Shown here one piece after another: positions 25,969-35,912 of a DNA stretch of 64,000 bases. The stretch is taken from positions 98,250 to 162,249 of the forward strand of contig NZ_VJZK01000006.1 of assembly GCF_007109225.1 (NCBI RefSeq), given 5' to 3'. Below the pieces are notes generated by a model. The model searched no databases. It saw only the letters and a program-made list of their open reading frames with translations, and was not told where the DNA came from. This DNA is from Flavobacterium sp. GT3R68 (GTDB lineage Bacteria > Bacteroidota > Bacteroidia > Flavobacteriales > Flavobacteriaceae). The position numbers and the translations under genes are program-made. How positions within the stretch are numbered: the first letter of the stretch is position 1; the number at the start of each line of letters is the position of its first letter.

Positions 25969-26754
25969 ATGACGATTTTAGACAAAATAATCAACGATAA
26001 AAGACGGGAAGTCATTCTAAAAAAATCCATTATTCCGATTTCCCAACTCGAAAATTCAATACTATTTGGAAGCAAAACCATTTCACTAAGCAAAAACTTA
26101 AGAAACAGCGTTTGCGGAATTATTGCCGAACACAAACGGCGTTCGCCTTCTAAAGCCATCATCAGCCAGGACTTCACAGTAGAAGAAGTGACACGAGGTT
26201 ATGAAAGCGCCGGTGTTTGCGGCATTTCAGTTTTAACGGACAGCAAATATTTTGGTGGTTCCTTAGACGATTTAATATTGGCAAAAGCTTCTGTAAATGT
26301 TCCGCTACTGCGAAAAGAATTTATTATTGACGAATATCAGATTCTGGAAGCCAAAGCCCATGGAGCTGATGTCATCTTGCTCATAGCGGCTGTTTTGACC
26401 CGAGAAGAAATCAGACAATTATCCCAATTTGCGCAGTCCTTGGCTATGGAAGTTTTATTGGAGGTCCATGATTTGGAAGAATTGCAAAAAGCGATAATGC
26501 CCAGTCTGGATATGATAGGAATCAACAACCGTAACCTGAAAACCTTTGAAGTCAGCCTCGATTACAGCAAAGAATTAGCACCCCAGATTCCAGATGAATT
26601 CGTGAAAGTCTCCGAAAGCGGCATCAGCAACACCGAATCCATCAAAGAATTGCAACAATACGGTTTTAAAGGTTTTCTTATTGGGGAAAATTTCATGAAA
26701 AGCAATAATCCAGGCAAAAGTGCCGCCGAATTTATATCTGAATTACACCTATGA
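25969..26754 (+). CDS. trpC: Indole-3-glycerol phosphate synthase
   Basis: This 261-residue (beta/alpha)8 enzyme closes the indole ring. It has [11 protein letters not shown] (catalytic Lys), [43 protein letters not shown] and SESGISN. It is separate from TrpF, unlike the enteric TrpC-TrpF fusion. Its stop overlaps the start of the trpF-trpB gene in ATGA (26751-26754). Confidence 0.95.
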   Translation: MTILDKIINDKRREVILKKSIIPISQLENSILFGSKTISLSKNLRNSVCGIIAEHKRRSPSKAIISQDFTVEEVTRGYESAGVCGISVLTDSKYFGGSLDDLILAKASVNVPLLRKEFIIDEYQILEAKAHGADVILLIAAVLTREEIRQLSQFAQSLAMEVLLEVHDLEELQKAIMPSLDMIGINNRNLKTFEVSLDYSKELAPQIPDEFVKVSESGISNTESIKELQQYGFKGFLIGENFMKSNNPGKSAAEFISELHL

Positions 26755-28544
26755 AACTCAAAATCTGTGGGATGAAATATCCTGAAAACATAGTTGAAGT
26801 CAGTAAACAGCATCCTGATTACTTGGGATTTATTTTCTATGAAAAATCTACCAGATATTTTAATGGTGAAATTCCGGAACTTCCAAAAAGCATCAAAAAA
26901 GTAGGTGTTTTTGTGGATGCACCTTGGGAAGAAATCATTTCTAAAATAGATCAATACGATTTAGATATAGTTCAATTACACGGAAATGAAACCCCTGAAT
27001 TCTGTAAGCTATTGCAACAAACTCCAATTGAAATCATCAAAGTATTCTCGGTAAATGATGATTTTAATTTTGAGGTTTTAGCACCTTACGAAGCGGTTTG
27101 CGATTACTTTTTGTTTGATACCAAAGGAAAATTACCGGGCGGAAACGGAATCCCTTTCAACTGGAAAATTTTAAAAAAATACAATTCCGCCAAACCGTTC
27201 TTTTTAAGCGGAGGCATTGGTATCGAAGAAATTGATAAAATAAAAAAAATGAATTTACCTGTTCACGGCATTGATGTCAACAGCAAATTTGAAACCGGAC
27301 CCGGATTAAAAAACGCAAGTGCAATTCGGGAATTGTTCCTTCACAAAAACAATATTATGAGAACAACTTATAACGTCAACGAGAAAGGCTTTTATGGCAA
27401 TTTTGGCGGCGCCTTTATCCCCGAAATGCTCTATCCTAATGTCGAGGAATTACGCCAGAACTATCTCCAAATAACCGCTGAACCATCGTTTCAGCAAGAA
27501 TTTTCAAATCTGTTGAAAGATTATGTCGGAAGACCAACGCCGCTTTATTTTGCGGAACGTTTATCAAAGGAATACAATACCAAAATCTACCTGAAACGGG
27601 AAGATTTATGCCATACCGGCGCCCATAAGGTCAACAATACCATTGGACAGATTTTATTGGCAAAACGCCTGGGCAAAACACGGATTATTGCCGAAACCGG
27701 AGCTGGCCAACACGGCGTAGCCACTGCAACCGTTTGTGCGTTAATGGGATTGGAATGCATCGTTTATATGGGCGAAATCGACATCCGGCGCCAGGCACCC
27801 AATGTAGCCCGAATGAAAATGCTCGGCGCGGAAGTCCGTCCGGCAACTTCAGGTTCCAAAACCTTGAAAGACGCGACCAATGAAGCGATCCGCGATTGGA
27901 TCAACAATCCCGAAAACACGTATTATATCATCGGCTCGGTCGTGGGGCCCCATCCCTATCCGGATATGGTGGCGCGTTTCCAGAGTGTTATTTCCGCCGA
28001 AATCAAATCACAATTACTGGAAAAAGAAGGTCGTGAAAATCCTGATTACGTCATAGCCTGCGTGGGCGGTGGAAGTAACGCAGCGGGGGCATTTTACCAT
28101 TTTTTGGATGACGATCAAGTGAACCTCATCGCCGTGGAAGCTGCCGGAAAAGGCATTCATTCCGGTGAAAGTGCCGCAACCTCAGCTTTAGGGAAAATCG
28201 GGATTATCCACGGAAGCAAAACGCTTTTGATGCAAACGGACGACGGACAGATAACCGAACCCTATTCCATTTCGGCCGGGCTGGATTATCCCGGCGTAGG
28301 ACCGATGCACGCGCATTTATACGAAACGAAAAGAGCCGAATTCCTGTCTATTACCGATGACGAAGCCATGCATTGGGGCTTAAAATTGTCCCAGTTGGAA
28401 GGCATCATTCCCGCAATCGAGACCGCACACGCATTTGCCGTATTGGACAATAAAAAGTTCGAACCAACCGACATTGTTGTAATTAACCTCTCTGGTCGCG
28501 GTGACAAGGATCTGAATACGTATATCGATTATTTTAAATTTTAA
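26751..28544 (+). CDS. trpF-trpB: Fused phosphoribosylanthranilate isomerase-tryptophan synthase beta chain
   Basis: One 597-residue frame runs through both enzymes with no stop. Residues 1-202 are TrpF ([48 protein letters not shown]). Residues 203-597 are TrpB, with the PLP-binding Lys in [19 protein letters not shown], the phosphate loop [10 protein letters not shown], and SGRGDKD near the end. The junction is LFLHKNNI followed by [14 protein letters not shown], where separate TrpB proteins usually start, so an ATG at 27357 could still act as an internal start. Domain lengths are normal for both enzymes. TrpB makes Trp from indole and serine with TrpA. Confidence 0.9.
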   Translation: MKLKICGMKYPENIVEVSKQHPDYLGFIFYEKSTRYFNGEIPELPKSIKKVGVFVDAPWEEIISKIDQYDLDIVQLHGNETPEFCKLLQQTPIEIIKVFSVNDDFNFEVLAPYEAVCDYFLFDTKGKLPGGNGIPFNWKILKKYNSAKPFFLSGGIGIEEIDKIKKMNLPVHGIDVNSKFETGPGLKNASAIRELFLHKNNIMRTTYNVNEKGFYGNFGGAFIPEMLYPNVEELRQNYLQITAEPSFQQEFSNLLKDYVGRPTPLYFAERLSKEYNTKIYLKREDLCHTGAHKVNNTIGQILLAKRLGKTRIIAETGAGQHGVATATVCALMGLECIVYMGEIDIRRQAPNVARMKMLGAEVRPATSGSKTLKDATNEAIRDWINNPENTYYIIGSVVGPHPYPDMVARFQSVISAEIKSQLLEKEGRENPDYVIACVGGGSNAAGAFYHFLDDDQVNLIAVEAAGKGIHSGESAATSALGKIGIIHGSKTLLMQTDDGQITEPYSISAGLDYPGVGPMHAHLYETKRAEFLSITDDEAMHWGLKLSQLEGIIPAIETAHAFAVLDNKKFEPTDIVVINLSGRGDKDLNTYIDYFKF

Positions 28545-28546
28545 TT

Positions 28547-28622
28547 GGGCGTTACCGCAAGGGTCAGGTCATCCGCTATATCCCCGCAAAAAAACGGGGG
28601 ATACCGCTGCTACCCCTAACGC
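28547..28622. repeat. Dispersed hairpin repeat, copy A (between trpB and trpA)
   Basis: The element is bounded by GCGTTA (28549-28554) and TAACGC (28617-28622). Its core stem is TATCCCCG (28579-28586) with CGGGGGATA (28595-28603), which leaves one unpaired G. The flanks CCGCTATATCC and GGGATACCGCTGCTA match copies B (38121-38189) and C (60378-60440). It lies inside the trp operon, so it is transcribed. Confidence 0.75.
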
Positions 28623-28637
28623 AAACAAAAAAATAAC

Positions 28638-29426
28638 ATGAACAGAATCAACACAAAATTACAGGAAGACAAAAAAATCCTTTCGATATATTTTTCGGCA
28701 GGTTACCCGAACCTCAACGATACCGCAGCCATAATCCAGGATTTAGAAAAAAGCGGGGTTGATATGATAGAAATCGGATTGCCATTCAGCGACCCGTTGG
28801 CCGACGGGCCAACAATCCAGGCGAGTTCCACTGAGGCTTTACAAAACGGAATGACTACCAAATTGCTGTTCGAACAACTGAAAGACATTCGGAAAACGGT
28901 CCAGATTCCGTTGCTTATTATGGGGTATTTCAATCCGATCTTGCAATTTGGAGTAGAAGAATTTTGCAAAAAATGTGCTGAAGTAGGTATCGATGGATTA
29001 ATCATTCCCGATTTACCTATAGACATTTATGAACAGGAATACCAGTCCAATTTTGAAAACCATAATCTCAAAAACATTTTCCTGATTACGCCACAAACCT
29101 CAGAAACCCGAATCCGTAAAATAGATGCAATTTCCGATGGATTTATTTATATGGTCAGCAGTTCAAGCGTAACAGGAAGTCAAAGTACTTTTGGTGACAA
29201 CCAGAAAAATTATTTTGAAAGAATTGCAAAGATGAACCTCAAAAATCCGCAAATTATTGGATTTGGAATTAGTAATGCCGCTACATTTTCACAAGCGGTA
29301 CAGCATCAGAAGGGAGCCATTATAGGAAGTTCATTCGTCAATCATTTAAGTCAAAACGGCATTGAAACTATTGCAGCCTTTATTCAGCAGATTGCAAACC
29401 CAGTTGTTAAAGAAAAGTTAAAATAA
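28638..29426 (+). CDS. trpA: Tryptophan synthase alpha chain
   Basis: This 262-residue (beta/alpha)8 protein splits indole-3-glycerol phosphate and passes indole to TrpB. It has the catalytic Glu in MIEIGLPFSDPLADGPTIQ, then IPDLPIDIYEQE with the second catalytic Asp, and YMVSSSSVTGSQS. It ends the trp operon; a TetR promoter starts directly after it. No clear terminator follows, so some read-through into the efflux operon is possible. Confidence 0.95.
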   Translation: MNRINTKLQEDKKILSIYFSAGYPNLNDTAAIIQDLEKSGVDMIEIGLPFSDPLADGPTIQASSTEALQNGMTTKLLFEQLKDIRKTVQIPLLIMGYFNPILQFGVEEFCKKCAEVGIDGLIIPDLPIDIYEQEYQSNFENHNLKNIFLITPQTSETRIRKIDAISDGFIYMVSSSSVTGSQSTFGDNQKNYFERIAKMNLKNPQIIGFGISNAATFSQAVQHQKGAIIGSSFVNHLSQNGIETIAAFIQQIANPVVKEKLK

Positions 29427-29428
29427 AA

Positions 29429-29461
29429 TTAAACGATTGTTTAAATTAAACAGTTGTTTAA
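29429..29461. promoter_or_regulatory. Twin TetR operator candidates
   Basis: TTAAACGATTGTTTAA (29429-29444) and TTAAACAGTTGTTTAA (29446-29461) are adjacent 16-base palindromes; the second is perfect and the first has one mismatch. They cover the -33 zone and the first bases of the -7 element (29459-29466), the expected place for autorepression by the TetR protein that follows. Confidence 0.72.
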
Positions 29462-29466
29462 TTTTG
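29438..29466 (+). promoter_or_regulatory. Promoter of the tetR-efflux operon
   Basis: TTG at 29438-29440 and TAATTTTG at 29459-29466 are 18 bases apart, a good fit to the flavobacterial promoter. The operator palindromes overlap both parts. Confidence 0.65.
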
Positions 29467-29492
29467 TCCCCGATTTAATTAGCAACTGTTTT

Positions 29493-30116
29493 ATGAGTGA
29501 TTTTAATGACAAGCAAATTCATATTCTTCAGGTAGCCGAAAAGCTATTTACAGAACATGGCTTTGATGGCACCTCCATCCGGGATATCGCAAAAGAGGCC
29601 AAAATCAATATTGCGATGATATCCTATTATTTTGGCTCCAAAGAAAAACTACTGGAAGCACTGATTATCACAAGAATATCCGATTTGCGCCTGCAGATTG
29701 AAAACCTTTTCAAGGAAGAATTAACTCCTTTCGAAAAAATTGACCGACTCATCGAATTATACATCACTCGCCTGAACAAAAATCGGGGTATGTATCAAAT
29801 CCTGCATTTCGAAATTTCCACCAAAAAAAGAGACATCAATTTTGAGGCTTTTAATGAGGTAAAAAAATACAATCTGGTAGCGTTGCAGAATATCATTGAT
29901 GAAGGCCAAGCTAAAGGGATTTTCAAAAAAGATATTACGGTAGAACTGATTCTGCCAACCATAATGGGGACCTATTTTCATTTTCACATGAATCGGACTT
30001 TCTACAAAGAGTTATTGAACCTTCGGAATGATGACGATTACAATACTTACATCCACAGCACTTTAATTATACACATTCAGCAAACTATAAAAGCCCTTTT
30101 AAAATATGAAGCGTAG
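29493..30116 (+). CDS. TetR-family repressor of the efflux operon
   Basis: The start at 29493 (MSDFNDKQIHILQVAEKLF) gives 207 residues. The frame from 29454 begins inside the operator and before the -7 element, so it is rejected. The N-terminal helix-turn-helix is classical: FTEHGFDGTSIRDIAKEAKINIAMISYYFGSKEKLLEAL. The C-terminal ligand domain is all-helical without a recognisable ligand motif. The stop overlaps the TolC-like gene start by 11 bases. Confidence 0.92.
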   Translation: MSDFNDKQIHILQVAEKLFTEHGFDGTSIRDIAKEAKINIAMISYYFGSKEKLLEALIITRISDLRLQIENLFKEELTPFEKIDRLIELYITRLNKNRGMYQILHFEISTKKRDINFEAFNEVKKYNLVALQNIIDEGQAKGIFKKDITVELILPTIMGTYFHFHMNRTFYKELLNLRNDDDYNTYIHSTLIIHIQQTIKALLKYEA

Positions 30117-31428
30117 ACAACTATTGCTTTATGCGATGTTATTCTTCGGATTTACATCCATTCAAGCCCAGCAAAAAACAAATCTGAATCTGCGGGAAGC
30201 CATAGAATTGGCATTGACCAAAAGCAATGAGGTGAATTTGGCCAACACTAAAGCAGAGACCAAAAAGTACGAGTTGGAATCTATGAAAAACAACCAGTAT
30301 CCGGATTTTAAAGTATCGGGACAATACCTGCGATTGACCAATGCAAAGGTAGATTCCAATTTAAGTTCAGGGGATTCGAACGGTCCGCCTCCAAAAATAG
30401 ACCAGCTTATCATTGGCCAGGTTAATACCAGCCTTCCGCTTTTTTCGGGATTTAAATTAAAAAACAGCATCAAGGCTTCAGAAAGTTTACATCAGGCAGA
30501 AAAAGCGAATGCGGCGCAGACCAAAGAAGAAATTGCGATGAGGGTTGTGGAATATTACGCCAATTTATACAGAGCACAAAAAGCGGTCCATTTGATAACC
30601 GAAAATCTAAAGAGCGCCGAGCAACGGGTAACCGATTTTACCGCAATGGAACAAAACGGAATTATCGCTCGAAATGATCTACTGAAATCCCAATTGCAGC
30701 AATCCAAAGTTCAGTTGTCGCTGGATGAAGCCTATAAAAATGTTGCCGTAATTAATTACTATTTGGTTACACTTCTGCATCTTCCTGAAGATTACCGCAT
30801 TGGCATCGATGAGCATCAGTTTGATGACGAGCAGCCTATCAATATCATACACAGTGAAGAAAATGCATTGAAAAACAGGAAAGATCTCGAAGCGGTTCAT
30901 TTTCTACAGAAGGCCAGTGAATGCAATATCAAAATTGCAAAGAGTGGCTACTACCCTTCCATAGCTTTAGTGGGTGGCTACGCGTATCTGGATTTAAAAA
31001 ACGCCATTACTGTTACCAATGCCATCAATTTTGGTGTGGGTGTATCTTATGATTTAAGTTCGATTTTCAAAAATGGATCTTTTGTAAAAACGGCCAAAAG
31101 CAAATCCTTAGAGACGCAACAGACTGAAAGTATCTTATCGGAAAACATTAAAGTCGAAGTGCAGCAATCTATTGAAAATTACAATTTGGCCTTAAAGCAA
31201 AACTTAGTTTACAAACAAGCGATTAATCAGGCAGCGGAAAATTACCGGATTGTAAAAGACAAATACGATAATGGGCTTTCCAACACTACTGATTTGCTTG
31301 AAGCCGATGTGGAACAGTTAAATTCACGAATCAATCATGCGTATTCCAAAGCCAACATCATGCTTAAATATTATGAAATGCAATCGGTTTCAGGGCAATT
31401 AACACAATCTTTCAATCTTTCAAAATAA
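30106..31428 (+). CDS. TolC-family outer membrane efflux channel
   Basis: This 440-residue protein has a signal peptide (about 1-22, ending IQAQ) and two tandem OEP repeats of long coiled-coil helices with short beta strands, the TolC architecture. LNLREAIELALTKSNEVNLA opens the first repeat and DKYDNGLSNTTDLLEADVEQLNSR marks the second. It would form the outer membrane exit of the tripartite pump made with the two following genes. It starts inside the end of tetR. Confidence 0.92.
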   Translation: MKRRQLLLYAMLFFGFTSIQAQQKTNLNLREAIELALTKSNEVNLANTKAETKKYELESMKNNQYPDFKVSGQYLRLTNAKVDSNLSSGDSNGPPPKIDQLIIGQVNTSLPLFSGFKLKNSIKASESLHQAEKANAAQTKEEIAMRVVEYYANLYRAQKAVHLITENLKSAEQRVTDFTAMEQNGIIARNDLLKSQLQQSKVQLSLDEAYKNVAVINYYLVTLLHLPEDYRIGIDEHQFDDEQPINIIHSEENALKNRKDLEAVHFLQKASECNIKIAKSGYYPSIALVGGYAYLDLKNAITVTNAINFGVGVSYDLSSIFKNGSFVKTAKSKSLETQQTESILSENIKVEVQQSIENYNLALKQNLVYKQAINQAAENYRIVKDKYDNGLSNTTDLLEADVEQLNSRINHAYSKANIMLKYYEMQSVSGQLTQSFNLSK

Positions 31429-31441
31429 CAGAACCCATCTC

Positions 31442-32521
31442 ATGGAAAAGAAAAAAACCAACAAAAAATTTATAGCCATCTTATCTGTTTTACTTGTATT
31501 GGGTGTAGTATATGGAAGCTACAAATACATTCATTCGCTTTCGCATGAAGGAACAGATGATGCGCAGATAGAGAAAAATATGAACCCAATTATTCCAAGA
31601 TTGTCGGGTTATGTGACGAAAGTATACGTCAAAGACAATGATTATGTCAAAAAAGGTGATACACTTTTCAAGATTGATAACAAAGATTATTTGGTAAAAT
31701 TGGAAGATGCAAAAGCGGCATTAGTGGCAGCCGAAAGCAATTTTGAGGTTTCAAAAGCGGATGTTGGAAGCGCTATGGCGAGCGTTTCTGTATCGGATGC
31801 GAATGTTCAGTCGGCCGGTGGCAATATCGAAACTGCAAAAATCAGGTTGGGCAGAGCTACCAATGATTTCGAACGTTATGATAATTTATATAAAAACCAT
31901 TCGATTACCAAACAACAATACGAGCAGGCTTTGGCCGCGAGACAGGAAGCTGAAAGTCAATTGAGAATTTTACAGCAGCAACAAAAAGCAAGTAATTTCC
32001 AAAAATCGGTTATTGTAGCCAAATCGAATGTATCGAACAAAATGACAGAAGTAGCCGCTGCCAATATCAAACGTGCACAAGCCATGCTGGACGCTGCGAA
32101 ATTGAATTTGGATTATACCGTTGTTACCGCTTCTATTGATGGACAGGTTTCAAAAATTGCTATTCAGCCGGGACAATTGGTTCAGCCGGGACAATCCTTA
32201 TTTTACATCATCAACAATGAAGAAGCTTGGGTTATTGCGAATTTCAAAGAAACGCAGCTGAACAAAATGAAAATGGGCCAAAAAGTAACCATCAAAGTCG
32301 ATGCCTATCCGGATACTGATTTTGAGGGGGAAATTACTTCTTTCTCACCGGCAACAGGTTCTAAATTCTCTTTACTTCCGCCTGATAATGCTACCGGAAA
32401 CTTTGTAAAAACCATTCAAAGAATACCTGTAAAAATTAGTCTGAATGCCTCTAATGACGCAGAGAAAATAAAATTGCTCCGCTCTGGAATGAACGTTGAC
32501 GTAGATGTACATTTAAAGTAA
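31442..32521 (+). CDS. EmrA/HlyD-like periplasmic adaptor of the efflux pump
   Basis: This 359-residue protein has one N-terminal membrane anchor (about 9-28). A biotinyl-lipoyl half-motif (IPRLSGYVTKVYVKDNDYVKKGDTLFKID) is followed by a long alpha-hairpin (about 80-215) and a second half (ASIDGQVSKIAIQPGQLVQPGQ), then a beta-barrel domain. It would link the MFS transporter to the TolC-like channel. Confidence 0.92.
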   Translation: MEKKKTNKKFIAILSVLLVLGVVYGSYKYIHSLSHEGTDDAQIEKNMNPIIPRLSGYVTKVYVKDNDYVKKGDTLFKIDNKDYLVKLEDAKAALVAAESNFEVSKADVGSAMASVSVSDANVQSAGGNIETAKIRLGRATNDFERYDNLYKNHSITKQQYEQALAARQEAESQLRILQQQQKASNFQKSVIVAKSNVSNKMTEVAAANIKRAQAMLDAAKLNLDYTVVTASIDGQVSKIAIQPGQLVQPGQSLFYIINNEEAWVIANFKETQLNKMKMGQKVTIKVDAYPDTDFEGEITSFSPATGSKFSLLPPDNATGNFVKTIQRIPVKISLNASNDAEKIKLLRSGMNVDVDVHLK

Positions 32522-32555
32522 GATTCTGAACAGCTAAATCTAAATATCTGAACTC

Positions 32556-34133
32556 ATGGTAGAAGGAGACAGTTTAGTCGAATACGGCTTCAGAAGGGTC
32601 ATCATAACAATCACCGCAGTGCTTTGTGCGTTGCTGGAGATTGTCGATACCACTATCGTAAACGTGGCGCTAAACAATATGCGTGGAAGCCTTGGCGCTA
32701 CTTTAACGGACGTTGCATGGGTTATTACCGCTTATGCAATTGCGAACGTAATTGTGATTCCGATGACGAGCTGGTTGTCTCAGCAATTTGGCCGCCGGAA
32801 TTATTTCGCCACTTCCATCATTATATTTACTGTTGCGTCTTTCCTTTGCGGCAATGCCACCAACATCTGGGAGCTGATTATTTTCAGATTCATCCAGGGA
32901 TTAGGCGGTGGTGCATTATTGGTGACTGCCCAGACCATTATTACCGAAAGTTATCCGATTGCCAAACGTGGAATGGCGCAGGCCATCTATGGCATGGGGG
33001 TTATTGTGGGGCCGACTTTAGGACCGCCGTTGGGAGGTTATATCGTTGATCATTTTTCATGGCCATATATTTTTTACATCAATATTCCGATTGGAATCAT
33101 TGCAACTTTTTTGACGTTGGTATTTGTCAGAAGTCCTAAATATGGAGAAAAATTAAAAGCCTCTCAAGTCGATTGGTGGGGAATTGTATTCCTTATATCT
33201 TTTGTGGGTTCTTTACAATTTGTTTTGGAACATGGACAGCAGGATGATTGGTTTAATGATAAGCGGATTGTCTTTTTAAGTGTATTATCCGTTTTCGGTT
33301 TATTACTATTTATCTGGAGAGAACTTACTTATAATCATCCTATTGTGAATTTAAGGGTTTTAAAAGACACCAATTTGAAGGTCGGAACCATTATGTGTTT
33401 CATTCTCGGATTTGGATTGTATGGCTCCACTTTTATCATTCCGCTTTATACACAATCTGTTTTAGGATGGAGTGCTTTGGATGCCGGTTTATTGTTGATT
33501 CCAAGTTCTATCACTACCGGAATCATGATGCCCATCATTGGCCGATTGATTCAAAAAGGAGTGCCGCAGGCATATATGGTTTCAGCAGGATTTTTGATCT
33601 TTTTCATTTTCACGTTTTGGATGCATAATGTCATTACGCCGGATACCGGAGAAGAACACATGTATTGGCCGCTGGTTTTGCGAGGTGTTGGATTGGGGCT
33701 TTTATTTGTTCCGATAACTACACTTTCACTATCAACCTTAAAAGGGAAAAGTATTGGTGAAGGAGCCGCTTTTACAGGAATGATGCGACAATTGGGTGGT
33801 TCATTTGGTATTGCGATTATTACCACTTTTATCGCCCGTTTTAACCAGCAGCATCGTGTAAATTTGGTTTCCCATTTAGATAAAAGCAGTTTTGAAGTAC
33901 AACAACGGGTCCTGCAATTACAACAAGGATTCATGTCTAAGGGATTTTCGGCTAATGAATCGCTGAATAAAGCCTATCAGGCTATAGATTATGGTGTGAT
34001 GAAACAAAGTGCAGTTTTATCATACATGGATATCTTCATGTATTTAGGCATCTTATTTCTACTTTGTATTCCGTTTATGTTAGTGATTAAAAAAGGAAAA
34101 AACAAAGTGGATCGTTCCGAAGCAATGCATTAA
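32556..34133 (+). CDS. DHA2-family MFS multidrug transporter (EmrB-like)
   Basis: This 525-residue protein has about 14 predicted membrane helices, as in DHA2 drug:proton antiporters. The helix 1 region has LLEIVDTTIVNVALNNM, loop 2-3 has SWLSQQFGRRNYF (motif A-like), and motif C is AIYGMGVIVGPTLGPPLGGYI. With the adaptor and channel genes it forms an EmrAB-TolC-type pump. The substrate is unknown; the TetR protein probably senses it. Confidence 0.93.
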   Translation: MVEGDSLVEYGFRRVIITITAVLCALLEIVDTTIVNVALNNMRGSLGATLTDVAWVITAYAIANVIVIPMTSWLSQQFGRRNYFATSIIIFTVASFLCGNATNIWELIIFRFIQGLGGGALLVTAQTIITESYPIAKRGMAQAIYGMGVIVGPTLGPPLGGYIVDHFSWPYIFYINIPIGIIATFLTLVFVRSPKYGEKLKASQVDWWGIVFLISFVGSLQFVLEHGQQDDWFNDKRIVFLSVLSVFGLLLFIWRELTYNHPIVNLRVLKDTNLKVGTIMCFILGFGLYGSTFIIPLYTQSVLGWSALDAGLLLIPSSITTGIMMPIIGRLIQKGVPQAYMVSAGFLIFFIFTFWMHNVITPDTGEEHMYWPLVLRGVGLGLLFVPITTLSLSTLKGKSIGEGAAFTGMMRQLGGSFGIAIITTFIARFNQQHRVNLVSHLDKSSFEVQQRVLQLQQGFMSKGFSANESLNKAYQAIDYGVMKQSAVLSYMDIFMYLGILFLLCIPFMLVIKKGKNKVDRSEAMH

Positions 34134-34163
34134 TTTCAATACCAAAAAAATATATATTTTCAG

Positions 34164-34190
34164 AAAACTCCGAATCCTTTTCGGAGTTTT
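34164..34190 (+). terminator. Terminator of the efflux operon
   Basis: AAAACTCCGA (34164-34173) pairs with TCGGAGTTTT (34181-34190), followed by TATTTT. Confidence 0.8.
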
Positions 34191-34288
34191 TATTTTGTGA
34201 AAATGCAAGAAACACAGTCTTCTAAAAGGAAAATGTACTTTAATGAATTTCTTATATTTGACTGTAATTTAACTTTAAAAATACTGTT

Positions 34289-35047
34289 CTATCTGGTAAA
34301 AACAATTGTGCTCCCTTTCGATAAATTAGCATCAAACCGGTATCCATCATAATTGAATCCTTTCAGATCTTCGAGAGTCTGGGCATTAGTATCGATAATA
34401 TACCGCACCATTAACCCTCTGGCTTTCTTCGCAAAGAAACTTTTCATTTTCAGCTTCCCATCTTTGTAATCCTTAAATTCAGGTGTAATCACAGGAACTT
34501 TCAACGCTTTTCCATCTACAGCCGAAAAATATTCACTACTGGCCAGATTGACAAACAATTCTTTCTTGGTCAATTCCTTATTTAGCGCTTTGGTAATTTT
34601 TGGTTTCCAGAATTCATACAGGTTTTTATCTTCGCCAATTGGCATTTTAGTGCCCATTTCCAATCGATAAGGCTGAATCAGATCTAACGGTTTAAGTAAT
34701 CCGTACAATCCAGAGAGGATACGCAGACGGTCTTGCAAATCATCCAGTTTTTCTACTGGAATTGTATAGGCATCCAAACCTAAATAAACATCACCTGCAA
34801 AGGCAAAAATTGCCGGACGGGCACTTTCCGCAGTAAAAGGGGTTTTCCAATGCTTATTGCGTTGCCAGTTCAAGTCAGCCAGTTTTTCGGAAATATCCAT
34901 CAGCTCCGCTAAATCTTTAGGCGATTTTTGTTTTAAAACTTTGTGAACCTGCCGCGCTTCTTTTAGAAAGGTACCCTGAGTATGCTTTACAGTGGGCAGT
35001 TGGGTTTCAAAATCCAAAGATTTGGCAGGCGATAGGACTATTTTCAT
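34289..35047 (-). CDS. yaaA: YaaA-family peroxide stress protein (DUF328)
   Basis: This 252-residue protein has the YaaA family marks: the start MKIVLSPAKSLDFE, then AIFAFAGDVYLGLDAYT, LRILSGLYGLLKPLDLIQPYRLEMGTK, NLASSEYFSAVD and FFAKKARGLMVRYII. In E. coli the protein lowers free iron and binds DNA under hydrogen peroxide stress. It stands alone, with a promoter-like TATTTTTG close to its start. Confidence 0.95.
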   Translation of the reverse strand: MKIVLSPAKSLDFETQLPTVKHTQGTFLKEARQVHKVLKQKSPKDLAELMDISEKLADLNWQRNKHWKTPFTAESARPAIFAFAGDVYLGLDAYTIPVEKLDDLQDRLRILSGLYGLLKPLDLIQPYRLEMGTKMPIGEDKNLYEFWKPKITKALNKELTKKELFVNLASSEYFSAVDGKALKVPVITPEFKDYKDGKLKMKSFFAKKARGLMVRYIIDTNAQTLEDLKGFNYDGYRFDANLSKGSTIVFTR

Positions 35048-35064
35048 GGGTATTGATTAATGTT

Positions 35065-35072
35065 CAAAAATA
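35065..35072 (-). promoter_or_regulatory. -7 promoter element of yaaA
   Basis: On the minus strand this is TATTTTTG, an exact TAnnTTTG, 18 bases before the start codon. Confidence 0.45.
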
Positions 35073-35191
35073 CAAATTCCCGCCTTATTACAACAAAAGC
35101 AATCATCTAAAAAATGCTAAAAATCACTGATCATTTACCCTAAAAGAATAAATTAAATGTTTTATTAGAATAACGGCATCGAAAAATTGCT

Positions 35192-35199
35192 TAAATTTG
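35192..35199 (+). promoter_or_regulatory. Possible -7 promoter element of the SRPBCC gene
   Basis: TAAATTTG fits TAnnTTTG, 77 bases before the start. No clear -33 element is visible. Confidence 0.3.
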
Positions 35200-35275
35200 A
35201 TAGATAAGAAATTCATTATTAGCAGTTTAAATTTATAAAGTAATCATTCATTACAATAACTTAATTACAATCGCT

Positions 35276-35764
35276 ATGAAAAAATTAGAATTCGAAGTCG
35301 ATATCGACGCACCCAAAGAGAAAGTATGGGACACACTTTGGGCAGGACCTACTTATGAAAAATGGACCAACGCGTTTAATAAAGGTTCCAAAGCGGTAAC
35401 AGACTGGAAAGAAGGAAGCAAAGTTTTATTTATATCGGATAAAGGCGGTGGTATGTACAGTAAAATAGCCAAAAGCGTTCCTAACACCATGATGTCCATC
35501 GAGCATCTGGGTGTCCTAAAAAATGGACATGAACAGCCGCTTCATAAAGAAAGTCTTAAATGGTCCGGTGCAATGGAAAACTATATGCTTGAGGAAAATC
35601 AGGGAAGAACCCGCCTTAAAGTAAATATGGATACCACCGAAGAATTCAGCGCTTACTTTAAGGAAAAATTCCCTCAGGCATTAGAAACTGTCAAAATGTT
35701 GGCCGAAGACAAAGAAGTCAAAATAACCGAAGACAAGGAAGCCCATATTAAAGATTATCCGTGA
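35276..35764 (+). CDS. SRPBCC (START-like) domain protein
   Basis: This 162-residue protein is a single helix-grip domain: the first strand and helix LEFEVDIDAPKEKVWDTLW, a middle KEGSKVLFISDKGGGMYSKI, and a long C-terminal helix FKEKFPQALETVKMLAEDKEV. The fold has a deep hydrophobic pocket for lipids or other small molecules. The specific ligand cannot be read. It has a rho-independent terminator directly behind it. Confidence 0.82.
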   Translation: MKKLEFEVDIDAPKEKVWDTLWAGPTYEKWTNAFNKGSKAVTDWKEGSKVLFISDKGGGMYSKIAKSVPNTMMSIEHLGVLKNGHEQPLHKESLKWSGAMENYMLEENQGRTRLKVNMDTTEEFSAYFKEKFPQALETVKMLAEDKEVKITEDKEAHIKDYP

Positions 35765-35787
35765 TAATTACGTCTCAGTTTAAATAT

Positions 35788-35811
35788 AGCCCCGAAATGG
35801 GGCTTTTTTTA
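35788..35811 (+). terminator. Terminator of the SRPBCC gene
   Basis: AGCCCC (35788-35793) and GGGGCT (35799-35804) form a short GC-rich stem followed by a T run. Confidence 0.75.
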
Positions 35812-35870
35812 TTCTCAAAAACTACTGGTACTATTTTCAAACAGACCGATGTTGATAATAAGAATTTATT

Positions 35871-35878
35871 TATATTTG
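35871..35878 (+). promoter_or_regulatory. -7 promoter element of the VOC gene
   Basis: TATATTTG fits TAnnTTTG, 34 bases before the start. Confidence 0.45.
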
Positions 35879-35912
35879 GAATTATAACCTCGAACAATCT
35901 AATCTATAAACA

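Noticed and set aside
27330..27360. Frameshift or error at the trpF-trpB junction
   Set aside because: The frame is continuous with normal domain lengths on both sides. Without read data I keep the fusion but list the check under findings.
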